A stretch of 64,000 bases of DNA from NCBI RefSeq assembly GCF_001864895.1, contig NZ_MJGO01000012.1, positions 62,001 to 126,000 of the forward strand, written 5' to 3'. Positions 30,161 through 39,558 of the stretch are shown piece after piece. Below the pieces are notes generated by a model. That model ran no database searches. It saw nothing but the letters and a program-made list of their open reading frames with translations, and had not been told where the DNA came from. The DNA comes from Curtobacterium sp. MCBA15_009 (GTDB taxonomy: Bacteria > Actinomycetota > Actinomycetes > Actinomycetales > Microbacteriaceae). Within the stretch, counting starts at the first letter, position 1. Every line of letters begins with the position of its first letter. Both the position numbers and the translations under genes were made by a program.

Positions 30161-31393
30161 GTGGCATCTGACGAAGCAACGACCTGGGGGCGGGTCGACG
30201 AGAACGGGACCGTGTACGTCCGGTACGACGAGACCGAGCGTGTCGTGGGCGAGTACCCGGACGCCACCCCCGACGAAGCCCTCGCCTACTTCGCGCGGAA
30301 GTACGCCGACCTCGAGGGGCAGGTGAAGATCGCCGAGCAGCGCGTGCAGCGCGGTGCCTCGGCGAACGACGTCGCCCGCACCGTCGAGCACCTGTCCGCC
30401 CAGGTGGCCGAGGCCCGCGTCGTCGGCGACCTGAAGTCGCTCGAGACCCGGGTGGCGGCGCTCTCCGAGCAGCTCGGCTCCCTCACCCAGGCGCAGGCGC
30501 AGCAGGCCCAGCAGGCCCTCGACGACGCCCTGGCGCACCGCACCGCCCTGGTCGAGGAGGCCGAGGCCCTGGCCGCGGTCGACCCGGCCCGCGCGCAGTG
30601 GAAGCAGATCACGGCGCAGCTCGACGACGTGTTCGCGCGGTGGCAGCAGCACCAGCACGACGGCCCGCGGATCCCCAAGAACGAGGCCAACGAGCTCTGG
30701 AAGCGGTTCCGCGCCGCGCGCTCGACGGTCGACCAGCACCGTCGTGCCTTCTACTCGGAGCTCGACGCGCAGCACCGCGACGCGCGGTCGCGCAAGCAGG
30801 AGCTCGTCCAGCAGGCCGAGGCGCTCGCGCCCCGCGGTTCGGACGCCATCCCGGCGTACCGGCAGCTGCTCGACGAGTGGAAGAACGCCGGCCGCGCCGG
30901 CAAGCGCCACGACGACACGCTCTGGGCACGCTTCAAGGCCGCCGGTGACGTGCTGTTCGAGCAGCGCCACGCCGAGAGCGCCGCCGAGAACGAGGAGTTC
31001 TCGGCCAACCTCGAGGCCAAGCAGGCCCTCCTGGTCGAGGCCGAGCCGCTGCTGCAGGCCACCGACCGTGTGTCCGCCCGGAAGACCCTGACCGGCATCC
31101 AGCGTCGGTGGGACGAGATCGGCAAGGTCCCCCGCGGGGACGTCCGCCGCGTCGAGGACCGCCTGCGTGCCGTCGAGGACCACGTCCGTGGCCTCGAGGA
31201 CGCGCACTGGAAGGAGTCGAACCCGGAGCGCAAGGCCCGTCAGACCGGGCTCGCCAGCCAGCTCGAGGACGCCATCGGCAAGCTCGAGTCCGAGCTCGCC
31301 GCCGCGCAGGCCACCGGCGACGCCCGCAAGATCAAGGACGCGCAGGAAGCGCTCGACGCCCGCAAGATCTGGCTCGACGCCCTCGGCAACTGA
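30161..31393 (+). CDS. DUF349 domain protein
   Basis: A 410-residue, strongly helical, Ala/Glu/Gln/Arg-rich cytosolic protein with repeated DUF349 units of pattern W..(A/I)..(V/A)...D.LW.RFRAA, for example [18 protein letters not shown] and [18 protein letters not shown]. The N-terminal 60 residues are a short beta-rich segment ([12 protein letters not shown]). Long coiled-coil stretches lie at about residues 70-160. The function of the family is unknown. GTG start. A TAGGCT -10-like element lies at 30094-30099. The hairpin at 31415 ends it. Confidence 0.88.
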   Translation: MASDEATTWGRVDENGTVYVRYDETERVVGEYPDATPDEALAYFARKYADLEGQVKIAEQRVQRGASANDVARTVEHLSAQVAEARVVGDLKSLETRVAALSEQLGSLTQAQAQQAQQALDDALAHRTALVEEAEALAAVDPARAQWKQITAQLDDVFARWQQHQHDGPRIPKNEANELWKRFRAARSTVDQHRRAFYSELDAQHRDARSRKQELVQQAEALAPRGSDAIPAYRQLLDEWKNAGRAGKRHDDTLWARFKAAGDVLFEQRHAESAAENEEFSANLEAKQALLVEAEPLLQATDRVSARKTLTGIQRRWDEIGKVPRGDVRRVEDRLRAVEDHVRGLEDAHWKESNPERKARQTGLASQLEDAIGKLESELAAAQATGDARKIKDAQEALDARKIWLDALGN

Positions 31394-31414
31394 GCCGTCC
31401 CCCACGAAGGCCCT

Positions 31415-31462
31415 CCACGCAGGACGCCCCGCGACCGATCGGTCGCGGGGCGTCCTGCGTGG
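31415..31462. terminator. Bidirectional terminator, DUF349/ribF
   Basis: A 48-nt perfect palindrome between convergent genes; arms 31415-31436 and 31441-31462 with the self-complementary GATC at its centre. The stem core is CGCCCCGCGACC paired with GGTCGCGGGGCG. It can stop transcripts from both directions. Confidence 0.85.
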
Positions 31463-31498
31463 TGGGCCCGCCGCCGTCCCGGCGAGGCTCCGCCCGGC

Positions 31499-32461
31499 TC
31501 AGACCGGCGCGGGCAGTCCGAGCAGCAAGCGGATGTCGAGGTCGTCCTGCCGCATCTGTGCGGCGAGCTCGTCCATCGACGAGAACTTGACCATCCCGCG
31601 CACGTACGACACGAAGAGCACCGAGATCCGGTCGTCGTACAGGTCGATGTCGACGTCGAGCAGGTGGGCCTCGATCTGCTTCGCGGGCACGCCCTCGAAC
31701 GTCGGGTTGTTGCCCACCGACACCGCCGCCGGGTAGACCGTGCCGTCGTGCAGCACGCGCGCTGCGTACACGCCGTCCGCCGGCACGAAGCCCTCGCACG
31801 CCGGGTCGAGGTTGGCCGTCGGGTAGCCCATCGCCCGACCGCGCTGGTTGCCGTGCACGACGGTGCTGCGGACGGCGTGCTCGCGGCCGAGCAGCCGCGC
31901 GGCCTCGGCGACGCGGCCCTGCCCGAGGAGCTCGCGGATCCAGGTCGAGGAGACCCGGCGTTCGCCGTCCGGGCGGACGTCGTCCACCAGGTCGACGTCG
32001 TCGATGAGCTCGACGGTGAAGCCGTGCTGCTCCCCCAGTGCCCGCAGGAGCGTCACGTCGCCGGCGCCCTTCGCGCCGAAGCGGAAGTCGCTGCCGACGA
32101 AGACCAGGCGTGCGTGCAGGGTGTCGACGAGGACCTCGGACACGAAGGCCTCTGGCGCCTTGGACTGCAGGGCCTCGTCGAAGCGGAGCAGCAGCGTGGC
32201 GTCAACCCCGGCCTCGGCGAGGAGCTCGCGGCGCTGCGCCGTGCTGGTGAGCGCCGGCGGCACGTGCGGCGGGTCGATGACGTTGAGCGGGTGCCGGTCG
32301 AAGGTCACCACGGTGGACACCAGGCCGTGCTCGCGTGCGGCACGCTCGAGGTGCGCGATGACCGCACGGTGCCCGACGTGGACGCCGTCGAACTTGCCGA
32401 TCGTCACCGCGCTCGGGCCGAAGCCGTCGGCCACGTCGGCCGGGTCGTCGTAGTACTGCAC
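31499..32461 (-). CDS. ribF: Bifunctional riboflavin kinase / FAD synthetase
   Basis: A 320-residue enzyme that makes FMN from riboflavin and FAD from FMN. The N-terminal FAD synthetase domain has TIGKFDGVHVGHRAVI and the later SSTWIRELL; the C-terminal riboflavin kinase domain has GRAMGYPTANLDP and VSVGNNPTFEG. I chose the GTG at 32461; the upstream extension is a low-complexity readthrough. It lies 8 nt after the preceding membrane protein gene. Order truB-ribF is conserved, here with two small membrane genes between. Confidence 0.96.
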   Translation of the reverse strand: MQYYDDPADVADGFGPSAVTIGKFDGVHVGHRAVIAHLERAAREHGLVSTVVTFDRHPLNVIDPPHVPPALTSTAQRRELLAEAGVDATLLLRFDEALQSKAPEAFVSEVLVDTLHARLVFVGSDFRFGAKGAGDVTLLRALGEQHGFTVELIDDVDLVDDVRPDGERRVSSTWIRELLGQGRVAEAARLLGREHAVRSTVVHGNQRGRAMGYPTANLDPACEGFVPADGVYAARVLHDGTVYPAAVSVGNNPTFEGVPAKQIEAHLLDVDIDLYDDRISVLFVSYVRGMVKFSSMDELAAQMRQDDLDIRLLLGLPAPV

Positions 32462-32469
32462 GGGGGCTC

Positions 32470-32913
32470 CTACTCGCTCACCGGGGCGTCGACCGACGTC
32501 GCGGGCACGCCCGCCGCGGTGCGGTGGTGCTTGCGCAGCCACCAGAGCCCGGCGATCGGCAGGACGAGGGGCGCGAAGGCGTAGCCCAGGCCGTAGTACG
32601 ACCAGATGGTGTCGTCGGGGAACAGCTGGCGGTCGACGAGCGACAGGGTGCCGATGACGAGCACCCCGGTCATCTCGAAGCCGATGGTCACGCAGGCGAT
32701 GCGGTACCAGGTGCGTCCGGGGACGATGAGCGCGATCATCGCCACGATGTAGACCACGGCCGCGACGGCGCTCAGCGTGTAGGCGAACGGCGCGAACGAG
32801 AACTTCTCGATGATCTGGACGACGCTCCGACCCGTCGCCGCGAGGGCGAGGATGCCGTAGACGGCGATGAGGACGCGGCCGATGCCGGTCGCGAGTGAGG
32901 ATCTGGTCGCCAT
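32470..32913 (-). CDS. Four-helix membrane protein of unknown function
   Basis: A 147-residue integral membrane protein with four hydrophobic segments (about residues 10-28, 43-65, 75-96 and 108-127) and a short cytosolic tail. I do not recognise a named family; similar proteins occur beside ribF in other Microbacteriaceae. The ATG start is preceded by TAGGAT and 7 nt, the leaderless layout. It ends 8 nt before ribF and may be co-transcribed with it. Confidence 0.75.
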   Translation of the reverse strand: MATRSSLATGIGRVLIAVYGILALAATGRSVVQIIEKFSFAPFAYTLSAVAAVVYIVAMIALIVPGRTWYRIACVTIGFEMTGVLVIGTLSLVDRQLFPDDTIWSYYGLGYAFAPLVLPIAGLWWLRKHHRTAAGVPATSVDAPVSE

Positions 32914-32920
32914 TGCACCG

Positions 32921-32926
32921 ATCCTA
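32921..32926 (-). promoter_or_regulatory. -10 element of a leaderless membrane protein gene
   Basis: TAGGAT on the minus strand, 7 nt before the ATG at 32913. Confidence 0.45.
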
Positions 32927-32972
32927 CCGACGACCGACGACGCTCCGTACCGCTCCCGGGTGCCGGGCCGGG

Positions 32973-33338
32973 TCAGTTCAGGGCGAACCAGATCTGGTAC
33001 ATCCGGTAGACCATCACGGCCACCGTGAACGCCCCGGCGCCGAGCACCACGGTGCTCCACTTCGTGCGGTCGACGAGGGCCCACACCACCGCGGCCGGCG
33101 GCACGAGCAGCACCGACACGGCGTAGACGCCGAACTCCAGGGCGTTGCCCTGCGGCGGGCTGCCGGTCAGCGGCAGCACGAGCGAGATGACGCCCTGCGC
33201 CACGAGCAGCAGCTCGACGAGCACGAGCGAACCGACGGTGTAGTCGTTCGGCTTCCAACCGACGAAGCCGACCACGACCGCGAAGAGGCCGGCCAGCACC
33301 GCGACCACGAGCTGCACCCACATGTACCACTCGATCAC
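32973..33338 (-). CDS. Small polytopic membrane protein coupled to truB
   Basis: A 121-residue protein with four predicted hydrophobic segments (about residues 6-26, 35-56, 70-88 and 97-114). No recognised family. Its GTG start overlaps the truB stop by 4 nt (GTGA), which supports both the start and co-translation. Two consecutive small membrane proteins between truB and ribF suggest a conserved accessory unit, but the role is unknown. Confidence 0.75.
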   Translation of the reverse strand: MIEWYMWVQLVVAVLAGLFAVVVGFVGWKPNDYTVGSLVLVELLLVAQGVISLVLPLTGSPPQGNALEFGVYAVSVLLVPPAAVVWALVDRTKWSTVVLGAGAFTVAVMVYRMYQIWFALN

Positions 33339-34276
33339 GGGCGCGCCTCCGTGCGTGCCGGGAAGTTCGTGATGACCCGCAGCTGCCCGCGTCGCACCGA
33401 CACCAGGCCCACCAGGCGGTCGTCGGCGACCGCGACGGCGGCGACCGGTGCGTCCGAGTCGGGGTGGTCGGCGGCCACACGCTTGCCGTCGGTCAGGTCC
33501 TTCGCCGCGGCGGCGTCGAGCGCCACCGTCGGGAACAGTCGGCGTGCGACGTCGACCGGTCGGGCGAGGGCGGCCCGGACGTCGACGGCCTCGGACTCGA
33601 CGTCCACCGCGTCGGCGACGTCGAAGGGGCCGACCGCGGTGCGCCGGAGCGCGGTGAGGTGCGCCCCGGTGCCGAGGGTGGCCCCGACGTCCCGCGCGAG
33701 GGCGCGGACGTAGGTGCCGGACGAGCAGGTGACCACGACGTCGAGGTCGACGACCGCCACGTCGGCTCCGTCGACCGTGACGGTGTGCTCCGTCCGGGCC
33801 GTGACGTCGAAACGCGACACGGTGACGCTGCGGGAGCGCAGCTCGACCGTCTCGCCCTTGCGTGCCAGGTCGTAGGCGCGTCGGCCGTCGACCTTGATCG
33901 CGCTCACCGTCGACGGCACCTGGTCGATCTGCCCGCGCTGCGCCGCGACGGCACGCTCGACGGTGGCCTCCGACACGTCGGCGCCGGCGACCCCGACGGC
34001 CGCGGTCGGCGCGCCGTCGGCGTCGTCCGAGTCGGTCGAGACGCCGAGGCGGATGGTCGCCGTGTAGGTCTTGCCGAGCCCGACGAGGTGCGTCAGCAGC
34101 CGCGTCGACGCGCCGACGCCGAGCAGCAGCAGCCCGGTGGCCATCGGGTCGAGGGTGCCCGCGTGGCCGATCTTCTTCAGGCCGAGCCGCCGGCGTGCGA
34201 TGGAGACGACGCGGTGGCTGGAGATCCCCTGCGGCTTGTCGACGAGGAGGATGCCGTCCGGCACGGTTTCGAGCAC
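33335..34276 (-). CDS. truB: tRNA pseudouridine-55 synthase
   Basis: A 313-residue enzyme that makes pseudouridine 55 in the T-loop of tRNAs. The N-terminal GILLVDKPQGISSHRVV and the catalytic loop KKIGHAGTLDPMATGLLLL (nucleophile Asp) are textbook; RAYDLARKGE and GTYVRALARDVG follow. The C-terminal segment resembles a PUA-like end. I chose the GTG at 34276: TACGCT lies 6 nt upstream and no ribosome site exists, so the mRNA is probably leaderless. It is translationally coupled to the next membrane gene. Confidence 0.96.
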   Translation of the reverse strand: MLETVPDGILLVDKPQGISSHRVVSIARRRLGLKKIGHAGTLDPMATGLLLLGVGASTRLLTHLVGLGKTYTATIRLGVSTDSDDADGAPTAAVGVAGADVSEATVERAVAAQRGQIDQVPSTVSAIKVDGRRAYDLARKGETVELRSRSVTVSRFDVTARTEHTVTVDGADVAVVDLDVVVTCSSGTYVRALARDVGATLGTGAHLTALRRTAVGPFDVADAVDVESEAVDVRAALARPVDVARRLFPTVALDAAAAKDLTDGKRVAADHPDSDAPVAAVAVADDRLVGLVSVRRGQLRVITNFPARTEARP

Positions 34277-34282
34277 CAGAGG

Positions 34283-34288
34283 AGCGTA
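34283..34288 (-). promoter_or_regulatory. -10 element of leaderless truB
   Basis: TACGCT on the minus strand, 6 nt before the truB GTG. Confidence 0.5.
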
Positions 34289-34298
34289 ACAGCGCCGG

Positions 34299-34745
34299 TC
34301 AGCAGGCGTCGTTCCACTCGCGGCGGGGGTGGTCCGGGTCGGTGACGTCGAGCACCGCCGACGCGGCGATCTTGACGTCCGCCCGGCGTTCGAGCCGGCC
34401 GGCCTCCTGCTCGACCCAGAGCGACCAGCGCCAGAGCCCGCGGACACCGTGCCCGAGGACGCCCCGCCCGTGCACGACGAGGACGCCGTCGCCGGCACCC
34501 GTGGTGCGGAAGGGGGCGACGAGGTCGGCACGCAGGGTGTCGGCGTCGGTGGAGGGCGCTGCCGCGGCCATCGCGGACACGCCCTGCTGCTCGAAGCCGG
34601 CGACCAGGCCGCGGGCGACCCGCTCGAGGTCGGTGCCGTCCTGGCCGTCGATGCCGATGACGGTCCGGTTCGTGCCGACCTGTGCGATCACCTCCGACGC
34701 GATCGCGGCCATGGTGTCGGTCTCCTGCGGTGCCCAGCGTGCCAT
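34299..34745 (-). CDS. Nucleoside/uridine kinase-like protein with degenerate P-loop
   Basis: A 148-residue protein. The beginning, TVIGIDGQDGTDLERVARGL (about residues 27-46), looks like the beta-strand and P-loop of uridine kinase-like enzymes (IGIDGxxGxGKT), but the GKT/GKS of Walker A is replaced by DLE. A second strand and the end (LDVTDPDHPRREWNDAC) resemble the tail of such kinases. A missing P-loop lysine would abolish normal ATP binding, so this may be a non-catalytic relative. The ATG at 34745 has TACGGT exactly 6 nt upstream. Divergent from mutY. Confidence 0.65.
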   Translation of the reverse strand: MARWAPQETDTMAAIASEVIAQVGTNRTVIGIDGQDGTDLERVARGLVAGFEQQGVSAMAAAAPSTDADTLRADLVAPFRTTGAGDGVLVVHGRGVLGHGVRGLWRWSLWVEQEAGRLERRADVKIAASAVLDVTDPDHPRREWNDAC

Positions 34746-34751
34746 GCGACC

Positions 34752-34761
34752 ACCGTAGGCT
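34752..34761. promoter_or_regulatory. Overlapping divergent -10 elements (kinase-like gene / mutY)
   Basis: On the minus strand TACGGT (34757-34752) lies 6 nt before the ATG at 34745. On the plus strand TAGGCT (34756-34761) lies 6 nt before the GTG at 34768. The two hexamers share the TA at 34756-34757, so only one polymerase can open this site at a time. Confidence 0.5.
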
Positions 34762-34767
34762 GTCGTG

Positions 34768-35688
34768 GTGAACGCGAGCAGGGCCTCCCGACCGGATGTG
34801 GACAACGCGAGCGTCCCGGACGTCGCGACCCCGCTGATCACCTGGTTCCGGGCTGCCGGACGGGACCTGCCGTGGCGTCGGCCCGGCTTCCCTGCGTGGG
34901 GCACGCTGGTCAGCGAGGTCATGCTGCAGCAGACGCAGGTCGCGCGCGTGGTCCCCCGACTGGAGGCGTGGCTCACCCGGTGGCCGACCCCTGCGGATCT
35001 CGCCGCGTCGCCCCCGGCGGACGCGGTGCGTGCCTGGGACCGGCTCGGCTACCCGAGACGCGCGCTCGCGCTGCACGCCGCCGCCACGGCGATCGCCGAG
35101 CGGCACGGCAACGTGGTGCCGCGCGACGTCGAGGCGCTGCTCGCGCTCCCCGGCATCGGCGACTACACGGCGCGCGCCGTCGCGGTCTTCGCGTACGGCG
35201 ACCGGCACCCCGTCGTCGACGTCAACGTGCGCCGCGTCCTCAAGCGTGCGCTCCTCGGCGAGGGCGACCCCGGACCCGCGAAGGCCGGGGTCGACCTGCC
35301 GCTCATGGAGTCGGTGCTGCCCGCGGACCGCGACGCCGCCGCAGCGACGAACGCCGCGGTGATGGAGCTCGGTGCACTCGTCTGCGTCGCCCGCGCCCCG
35401 GCCTGCGACGCGTGCCCGATCGCGGACCGCTGCGCGTGGCGCGCCGCCGGGTACCCGGAGCACGAGGGGCCCCGGGCGCCGAAGCAGGCGAGGTTCGCCG
35501 GGAGCGACCGGCAGGTGCGCGGCCTCATCATGGCCGAGCTCCGCGCCAGCGACGTCCCGGTCACGCGGTCCGAGATCGAACCGGTGTGGCCGGACGCCGC
35601 CCAGCGGGACCGGGCGCTCGCGTCGTTGGTGCGCGACGGACTCGCCGTCGGCGACGACGCGAGCGGGTACCGGCTGCCGGAGGGCTGA
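34768..35688 (+). CDS. mutY: A/G-specific adenine glycosylase
   Basis: A 306-residue base-excision enzyme that removes adenine opposite 8-oxoguanine. Markers are the catalytic Glu in SEVMLQQTQVARV, the helix-hairpin-helix LPGIGDYTARAVA with the following Asp in VVDVNVRRVL, and a [4Fe-4S] site C-x6-C-x2-C-x5-C near the C-terminus (CVARAPACDACPIADRC). It has a short winged-helix-like tail and lacks the C-terminal NUDIX-like domain of Escherichia coli MutY. I chose the second GTG (34768) because of the -10 spacing; the one at 34765 is also possible. Confidence 0.93.
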   Translation: MNASRASRPDVDNASVPDVATPLITWFRAAGRDLPWRRPGFPAWGTLVSEVMLQQTQVARVVPRLEAWLTRWPTPADLAASPPADAVRAWDRLGYPRRALALHAAATAIAERHGNVVPRDVEALLALPGIGDYTARAVAVFAYGDRHPVVDVNVRRVLKRALLGEGDPGPAKAGVDLPLMESVLPADRDAAAATNAAVMELGALVCVARAPACDACPIADRCAWRAAGYPEHEGPRAPKQARFAGSDRQVRGLIMAELRASDVPVTRSEIEPVWPDAAQRDRALASLVRDGLAVGDDASGYRLPEG

Positions 35689-35697
35689 CCGGACGGC

Positions 35698-36165
35698 TCA
35701 GGCGCGCGCCGCGTCGGCGTCGCCTGCGTCCTCGTCCTCGTCCTCGTCCTCGTCGTGCTTGTACGGGTCGGCGTCGCCGGCGTAGCTCGCGCCGGCCGCG
35801 GCCGCACGCACCTGCTCGTCGCGCACCTGGGCCTGCACGAGCAGGTCCTCCATGTGCGCCGACGTCTCCGGCAGGGCGTCCGCGATGAACTCGAGCGACG
35901 GCGTGAGCCGCGCCGTGATGTTCTTGCCGACCTCGGACCGGAGCATGCCCGTCGCGGCCTTGAGGGCGGCGGCGGAGTCGGCGCGCTCCTCGTCGGTGCC
36001 GTAGACGGTGTAGAACACCGACGCGTGCTGCAGGTCCCCGGTCACCCGGACGTCGGTGATCGTGACGAACCCGAGTCGCGGGTCCCGCAGGCCCTTGTCG
36101 AGTCGACGGGCGACGACTTCCTTGATGCGGTCCGCCATCTTGCGTGCGCGCTGCGGATCGGCCAT
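35698..36165 (-). CDS. rbfA: Ribosome-binding factor A
   Basis: A 155-residue KH-fold factor for late 30S maturation. The N-terminal RARKMADRIKEVVARRL and LGFVTITDVRVTGDLQHASVFY are typical. The C-terminus carries an acidic tail made of a run of alternating Asp/Glu from a CTCGTC simple repeat (35730-35755). ATG start with AGGAGG. It converges with mutY with only 9 nt between, and no terminator is evident there. Confidence 0.95.
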   Translation of the reverse strand: MADPQRARKMADRIKEVVARRLDKGLRDPRLGFVTITDVRVTGDLQHASVFYTVYGTDEERADSAAALKAATGMLRSEVGKNITARLTPSLEFIADALPETSAHMEDLLVQAQVRDEQVRAAAAGASYAGDADPYKHDEDEDEDEDAGDADAARA

Positions 36166-36253
36166 GGGTGCCTCCTGGGGCAGTGGCGGGACGCGTCCCG
36201 CCGGTGGTTCTGCGTGGATGGGGGTTCACCCCGTCCCCGCGTGGAAAGGGGTC

Positions 36254-36288
36254 GGGCCCCGGCCTCCCACGCGGGGAGGCCGGGGCCC
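36254..36288 (-). terminator. Terminator between infB and rbfA
   Basis: A 15-bp perfect stem, GGGCCCCGGCCTCCC (36254-36268) with its complement (36274-36288), 5-nt loop. It lies 15 nt after the infB stop and before rbfA, so the two may be partly uncoupled. Confidence 0.75.
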
Positions 36289-36303
36289 AGGGTACTCACG
36301 CGA

Positions 36304-39138
36304 TCAGTCGCGCGGCTTCTCGACGAGCTCGGTGGTCTCGATCTCGTCACCGATCTGGATGTCGTTGAACTTGCCGAGACCGATACCGGCCTCGAAGTCC
36401 GTCCGCACCTCGGTGACGTCGTCCTTGAAGCGACGGAGCGACTCGATCGCCAGTCCGTCGGCCAGGACCACGCCGTCACGGATGACGCGCGCCTTGGCGT
36501 TGCGCGTGATCGTGCCGGAGCGGACGATGACACCCGCGATGTTGCCGAACTTCGAGGACCGGAAGACCTCGCGGATCTCGGCGACACCGGACTGGACCTC
36601 TTCGTACTCGGGCTTGAGCATGCCCTTGAGGGACTGCTCGATGTCCTCGAGTGCGTTGTAGATGACCGAGTAGAAGCGCACGTCGATGCCTTCGCGCGCC
36701 GCACGCTCGCGGGCCTTGACGTCCGGGCGGACGTTGAAGCCGACGACGATCGCGTTGTCGATCGTGGCGAGGTCGATGTCCGACTCCGTGATCGCGCCGA
36801 CACCGCGGTGCAGGATCCGGAGCTGGACGCTGTCGTCGACCTCGATGTCCAGGAGCGACTGCTCGAGTGCCTCGACGGCACCGGAGACGTCACCCTTGAT
36901 GATGAGGTTGAGCGAGTCGACCTTGCCCTCTTCGAGCGCACGGGTGAAGTCCTCGAGCGAGATGCGCTTGCGGGCCTTGGCCAGCTGGGCGTTGCGCTCG
37001 GCGGCTTCGCGCTTCTCGGCGATCTGACGTGCCGTGCGGTCCTCTTCGGTGACGAGGAACGTGTCACCGGCGCGGGGCACCGAGGACAGACCCTGCACCT
37101 GGACCGGGCGGCTCGGCGTCGCGGCCTTGACCGCGACACCGTTCTCGTCGGTCATCGCACGGACGCGGCCGTAGGCCGTGCCCGCCACGATGGCGTCACC
37201 GACGTGCAGCGTGCCGGACTGGATGAGGACGGTCGCCACCGCACCGCGGCCCTTGTCGAGCCGGGCTTCGATCGCGACACCGCGGGCGTCCTTGTCGGGG
37301 TTCGCACGCAGGTCGAGCCCGGCGTCGGCGGTGAGCAGCACGGCGTCCAGGAGGTCCTGGATGCCGACGTTCTGGCGAGCCGACACGTCGACGAACATGA
37401 CGTCGCCGCCGTACTCCTCGGCCACCAGGTTGTACTCGGTGAGCTGCTGGCGCACCTTGGCCGGGTTCGCGCCTTCCTTGTCGATCTTGTTCACCGCGAC
37501 CACGATCGGCACACCGGCCGACTGCGCGTGGTTCAGTGCCTCGATCGTCTGGGGCATGATGCCGTCGTCCGCCGCGACCACGAGGATCGCGATGTCGGTG
37601 ACCTGCGCACCACGGGCACGCATGGCCGTGAAGGCCTCGTGACCCGGGGTGTCGATGAACGTGATCGGACGTTCGATGCCCTCGTGCTCGGTGACGATCT
37701 GGTACGCACCGATGTGCTGGGTGATGCCACCGGCCTCGCCCTCGACGACCTTCGAGTTCCGGATCGCGTCGAGCAGGCGGGTCTTGCCGTGGTCGACGTG
37801 ACCCATGACGGTGACGACCGGGGGACGCTGCTGCAGGACGGAGTCGTCCTCATCGGCGTACTCGGCGTCGATGTCGATGTCGAAGCCCTCGAGGAGCTCC
37901 TTGTCCTCGTCCTCCGGCGAGACGATCTGGATCTTGTAGCCCAGTTCCTCGCCGAGGACCTCGAACGTGGCCTCGTCCAGCGACTCCGTCGCGGTCGCCA
38001 TCTCACCGAGGTGGAACAGCACCGTCACGAGGTTGCCGGGCATGGCGTCGATCTTGTCCGCGAAGTCCGAGATGCTCGCACCACGACGGAGTCGGACGAC
38101 CGTGTTGCCGTCGCCGCGAGGGACCTGCACACCGCCGAGCGACGGCGCCTGCCGCATCTCGTACTCGGCGCGCTTCGTCCGCTTCGACTTGCGGGCACGG
38201 CTCTTGCCGCCACCGCGACCGAACGCACCGGCGGTCCCGCCACCGGGACCACGGCCACGACCGCCGCCACCGGCGGGACGCGGGCCGCTGAAGGCCGGAC
38301 GCGGGAAGCCGCCACCGGCACCGGCACCGGCACCACCCGGACGACCACCGGGGCCGCCACGGCCGCCGCCCTGGCCCGGGCGCTGCCCGAAGCCGGGGGC
38401 ACGGTTGCCCTGACCGGGGCCGCCGGGACGCGGAGCACCCGGACGGGGAACGCCCGGACGCGGCGGAGCCGGACGCGGGATGCCGTTGCCACCACCGGAG
38501 CCGGCAGCCGGACGCTGCCCCATGCCCTGGTTCGAGGCGAACGGATTGTTGCCGGGACGCGGCGGGCGCGAGCCCATGCCCTGGTTCGACGCGTAGGGGT
38601 TGTTGCCCGGACGCGCGCCACCGGGCTTCGGGCCACCCGGCTTCGGACCAGCGGCGGCGGGCTTCGGGTTCGTACCCGGCTTCACCGCGTCGGACTTGGG
38701 GGCGTCGTCGGTCGAGGCGGCCGCAGCCTTCTCGGCGCGGGCCTTCTGCGCAGCCTCGGCCTCGGCCTGTCGCTGGGCGACGGACTTCGGCGCGGCCGGG
38801 GTCGGCGCGTCCTCGGCGGGAGCCGCCGGTGCTGCCGGGGCCTCGGGCTCCGGAGCGGGTGCCGGACGGACCGGGCCCGGGCGGGGGCCGCCGGGCTTCG
38901 GCGCGCCGGACTTCGGGGCGCTGGTCTTCGCGGGTGCGCTCGGCGCGGGGGCCGAGGCAGCCGGCTTCGCCGGGGCACCGTCCGCCTGCAGGGCGGCACG
39001 GAGCTTCCGGGCGACGGGGGGCTCGATGCTCGAGCTGGCACCCCGGACGAACTCGCCGAGCTCCTTGAGCTTCTCGAGTGCGGTCTTGCTGTCGACGCCG
39101 AGTTCGCTTGCGATCTCGTGTACGCGTGGTTTAGCCAC
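36304..39138 (-). CDS. infB: Translation initiation factor IF-2
   Basis: A 944-residue GTPase that brings initiator tRNA to the ribosome. The N-terminal third (to about residue 315) is low-complexity, rich in Gly, Pro, Arg and Ala, as in other actinobacterial IF-2. The G domain carries [11 protein letters not shown] (G1, about residue 446), [15 protein letters not shown] (G3) and NKID (G4). Domains II-IV follow. GTG start with AAGGAG. The hairpin just upstream includes part of this ribosome site. Confidence 0.97.
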   Translation of the reverse strand: MAKPRVHEIASELGVDSKTALEKLKELGEFVRGASSSIEPPVARKLRAALQADGAPAKPAASAPAPSAPAKTSAPKSGAPKPGGPRPGPVRPAPAPEPEAPAAPAAPAEDAPTPAAPKSVAQRQAEAEAAQKARAEKAAAASTDDAPKSDAVKPGTNPKPAAAGPKPGGPKPGGARPGNNPYASNQGMGSRPPRPGNNPFASNQGMGQRPAAGSGGGNGIPRPAPPRPGVPRPGAPRPGGPGQGNRAPGFGQRPGQGGGRGGPGGRPGGAGAGAGGGFPRPAFSGPRPAGGGGRGRGPGGGTAGAFGRGGGKSRARKSKRTKRAEYEMRQAPSLGGVQVPRGDGNTVVRLRRGASISDFADKIDAMPGNLVTVLFHLGEMATATESLDEATFEVLGEELGYKIQIVSPEDEDKELLEGFDIDIDAEYADEDDSVLQQRPPVVTVMGHVDHGKTRLLDAIRNSKVVEGEAGGITQHIGAYQIVTEHEGIERPITFIDTPGHEAFTAMRARGAQVTDIAILVVAADDGIMPQTIEALNHAQSAGVPIVVAVNKIDKEGANPAKVRQQLTEYNLVAEEYGGDVMFVDVSARQNVGIQDLLDAVLLTADAGLDLRANPDKDARGVAIEARLDKGRGAVATVLIQSGTLHVGDAIVAGTAYGRVRAMTDENGVAVKAATPSRPVQVQGLSSVPRAGDTFLVTEEDRTARQIAEKREAAERNAQLAKARKRISLEDFTRALEEGKVDSLNLIIKGDVSGAVEALEQSLLDIEVDDSVQLRILHRGVGAITESDIDLATIDNAIVVGFNVRPDVKARERAAREGIDVRFYSVIYNALEDIEQSLKGMLKPEYEEVQSGVAEIREVFRSSKFGNIAGVIVRSGTITRNAKARVIRDGVVLADGLAIESLRRFKDDVTEVRTDFEAGIGLGKFNDIQIGDEIETTELVEKPRD

Positions 39139-39144
39139 TGTTCT

Positions 39145-39170
39145 CCTTCACGGGTCCCACCCCGTGAAGG
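39145..39170 (-). promoter_or_regulatory. Hairpin overlapping the infB ribosome-binding site
   Basis: CCTTCACGGG (39145-39154) and CCCGTGAAGG (39161-39170) form a 10-bp stem with a 6-nt loop. On the minus-strand transcript the 3' arm ends in AAGG, the first four bases of the AAGGAG ribosome site used by infB (GTG at 39138). Folding could therefore hide the site. Confidence 0.55.
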
Positions 39171-39212
39171 GGCAGGACTCAATGGATGACGGGTCTCATT
39201 TCGAGCCGCTCA

Positions 39213-39524
39213 TCAGTTGTCCATAAGCCGTTCAGCCTGTTCTGTCATGTCCGGGCGCTCGGCCGACTCCTGTGGGAGACCGGCGATGTGGTCGAGCACC
39301 GCGGACGTGTCGGGATCGCGATCCAGCCGCAGCGCACGGCGGAAAGCCCTGCGCTTGACGGCCTGATCGTAGGCATCGACGGTCGGTGTGAGCCATGCTC
39401 CCCGGCCCGGCATGACTGCCTTCGGATCCGCCACCACGCGCCCGTCGCTCAGGGCGACGACTCGGAGGAGGGAGGATCGGGAAGCGCGACGACGACTGCC
39501 GATGCACGTTCTGACGGGTTCCAC
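39213..39524 (-). CDS. ylxR: YlxR (DUF448) nucleic-acid-binding protein
   Basis: A 103-residue YlxR-type protein. The N-terminal RTCIGSRRRASRSSLLRVV and central PGRGAWLTP (of the GRGAYV/W type) are the family hallmark. YlxR-type proteins bind RNA, and Bacillus YlxR has been linked to nucleoid association. GTG start with AAGGAG at a 4-nt spacing. It lies between nusA and infB in the standard order. Confidence 0.92.
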   Translation of the reverse strand: MEPVRTCIGSRRRASRSSLLRVVALSDGRVVADPKAVMPGRGAWLTPTVDAYDQAVKRRAFRRALRLDRDPDTSAVLDHIAGLPQESAERPDMTEQAERLMDN

Positions 39525-39558
39525 TCTACTCCTTGCCTCGGACGTGCGCGATCCGGCG

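Noticed and set aside
35755-39189. A 1144-codon open frame on the plus strand
   Set aside because: Antisense shadow of rbfA and infB; its repeat-like end mirrors the low-complexity IF-2 N-terminus.
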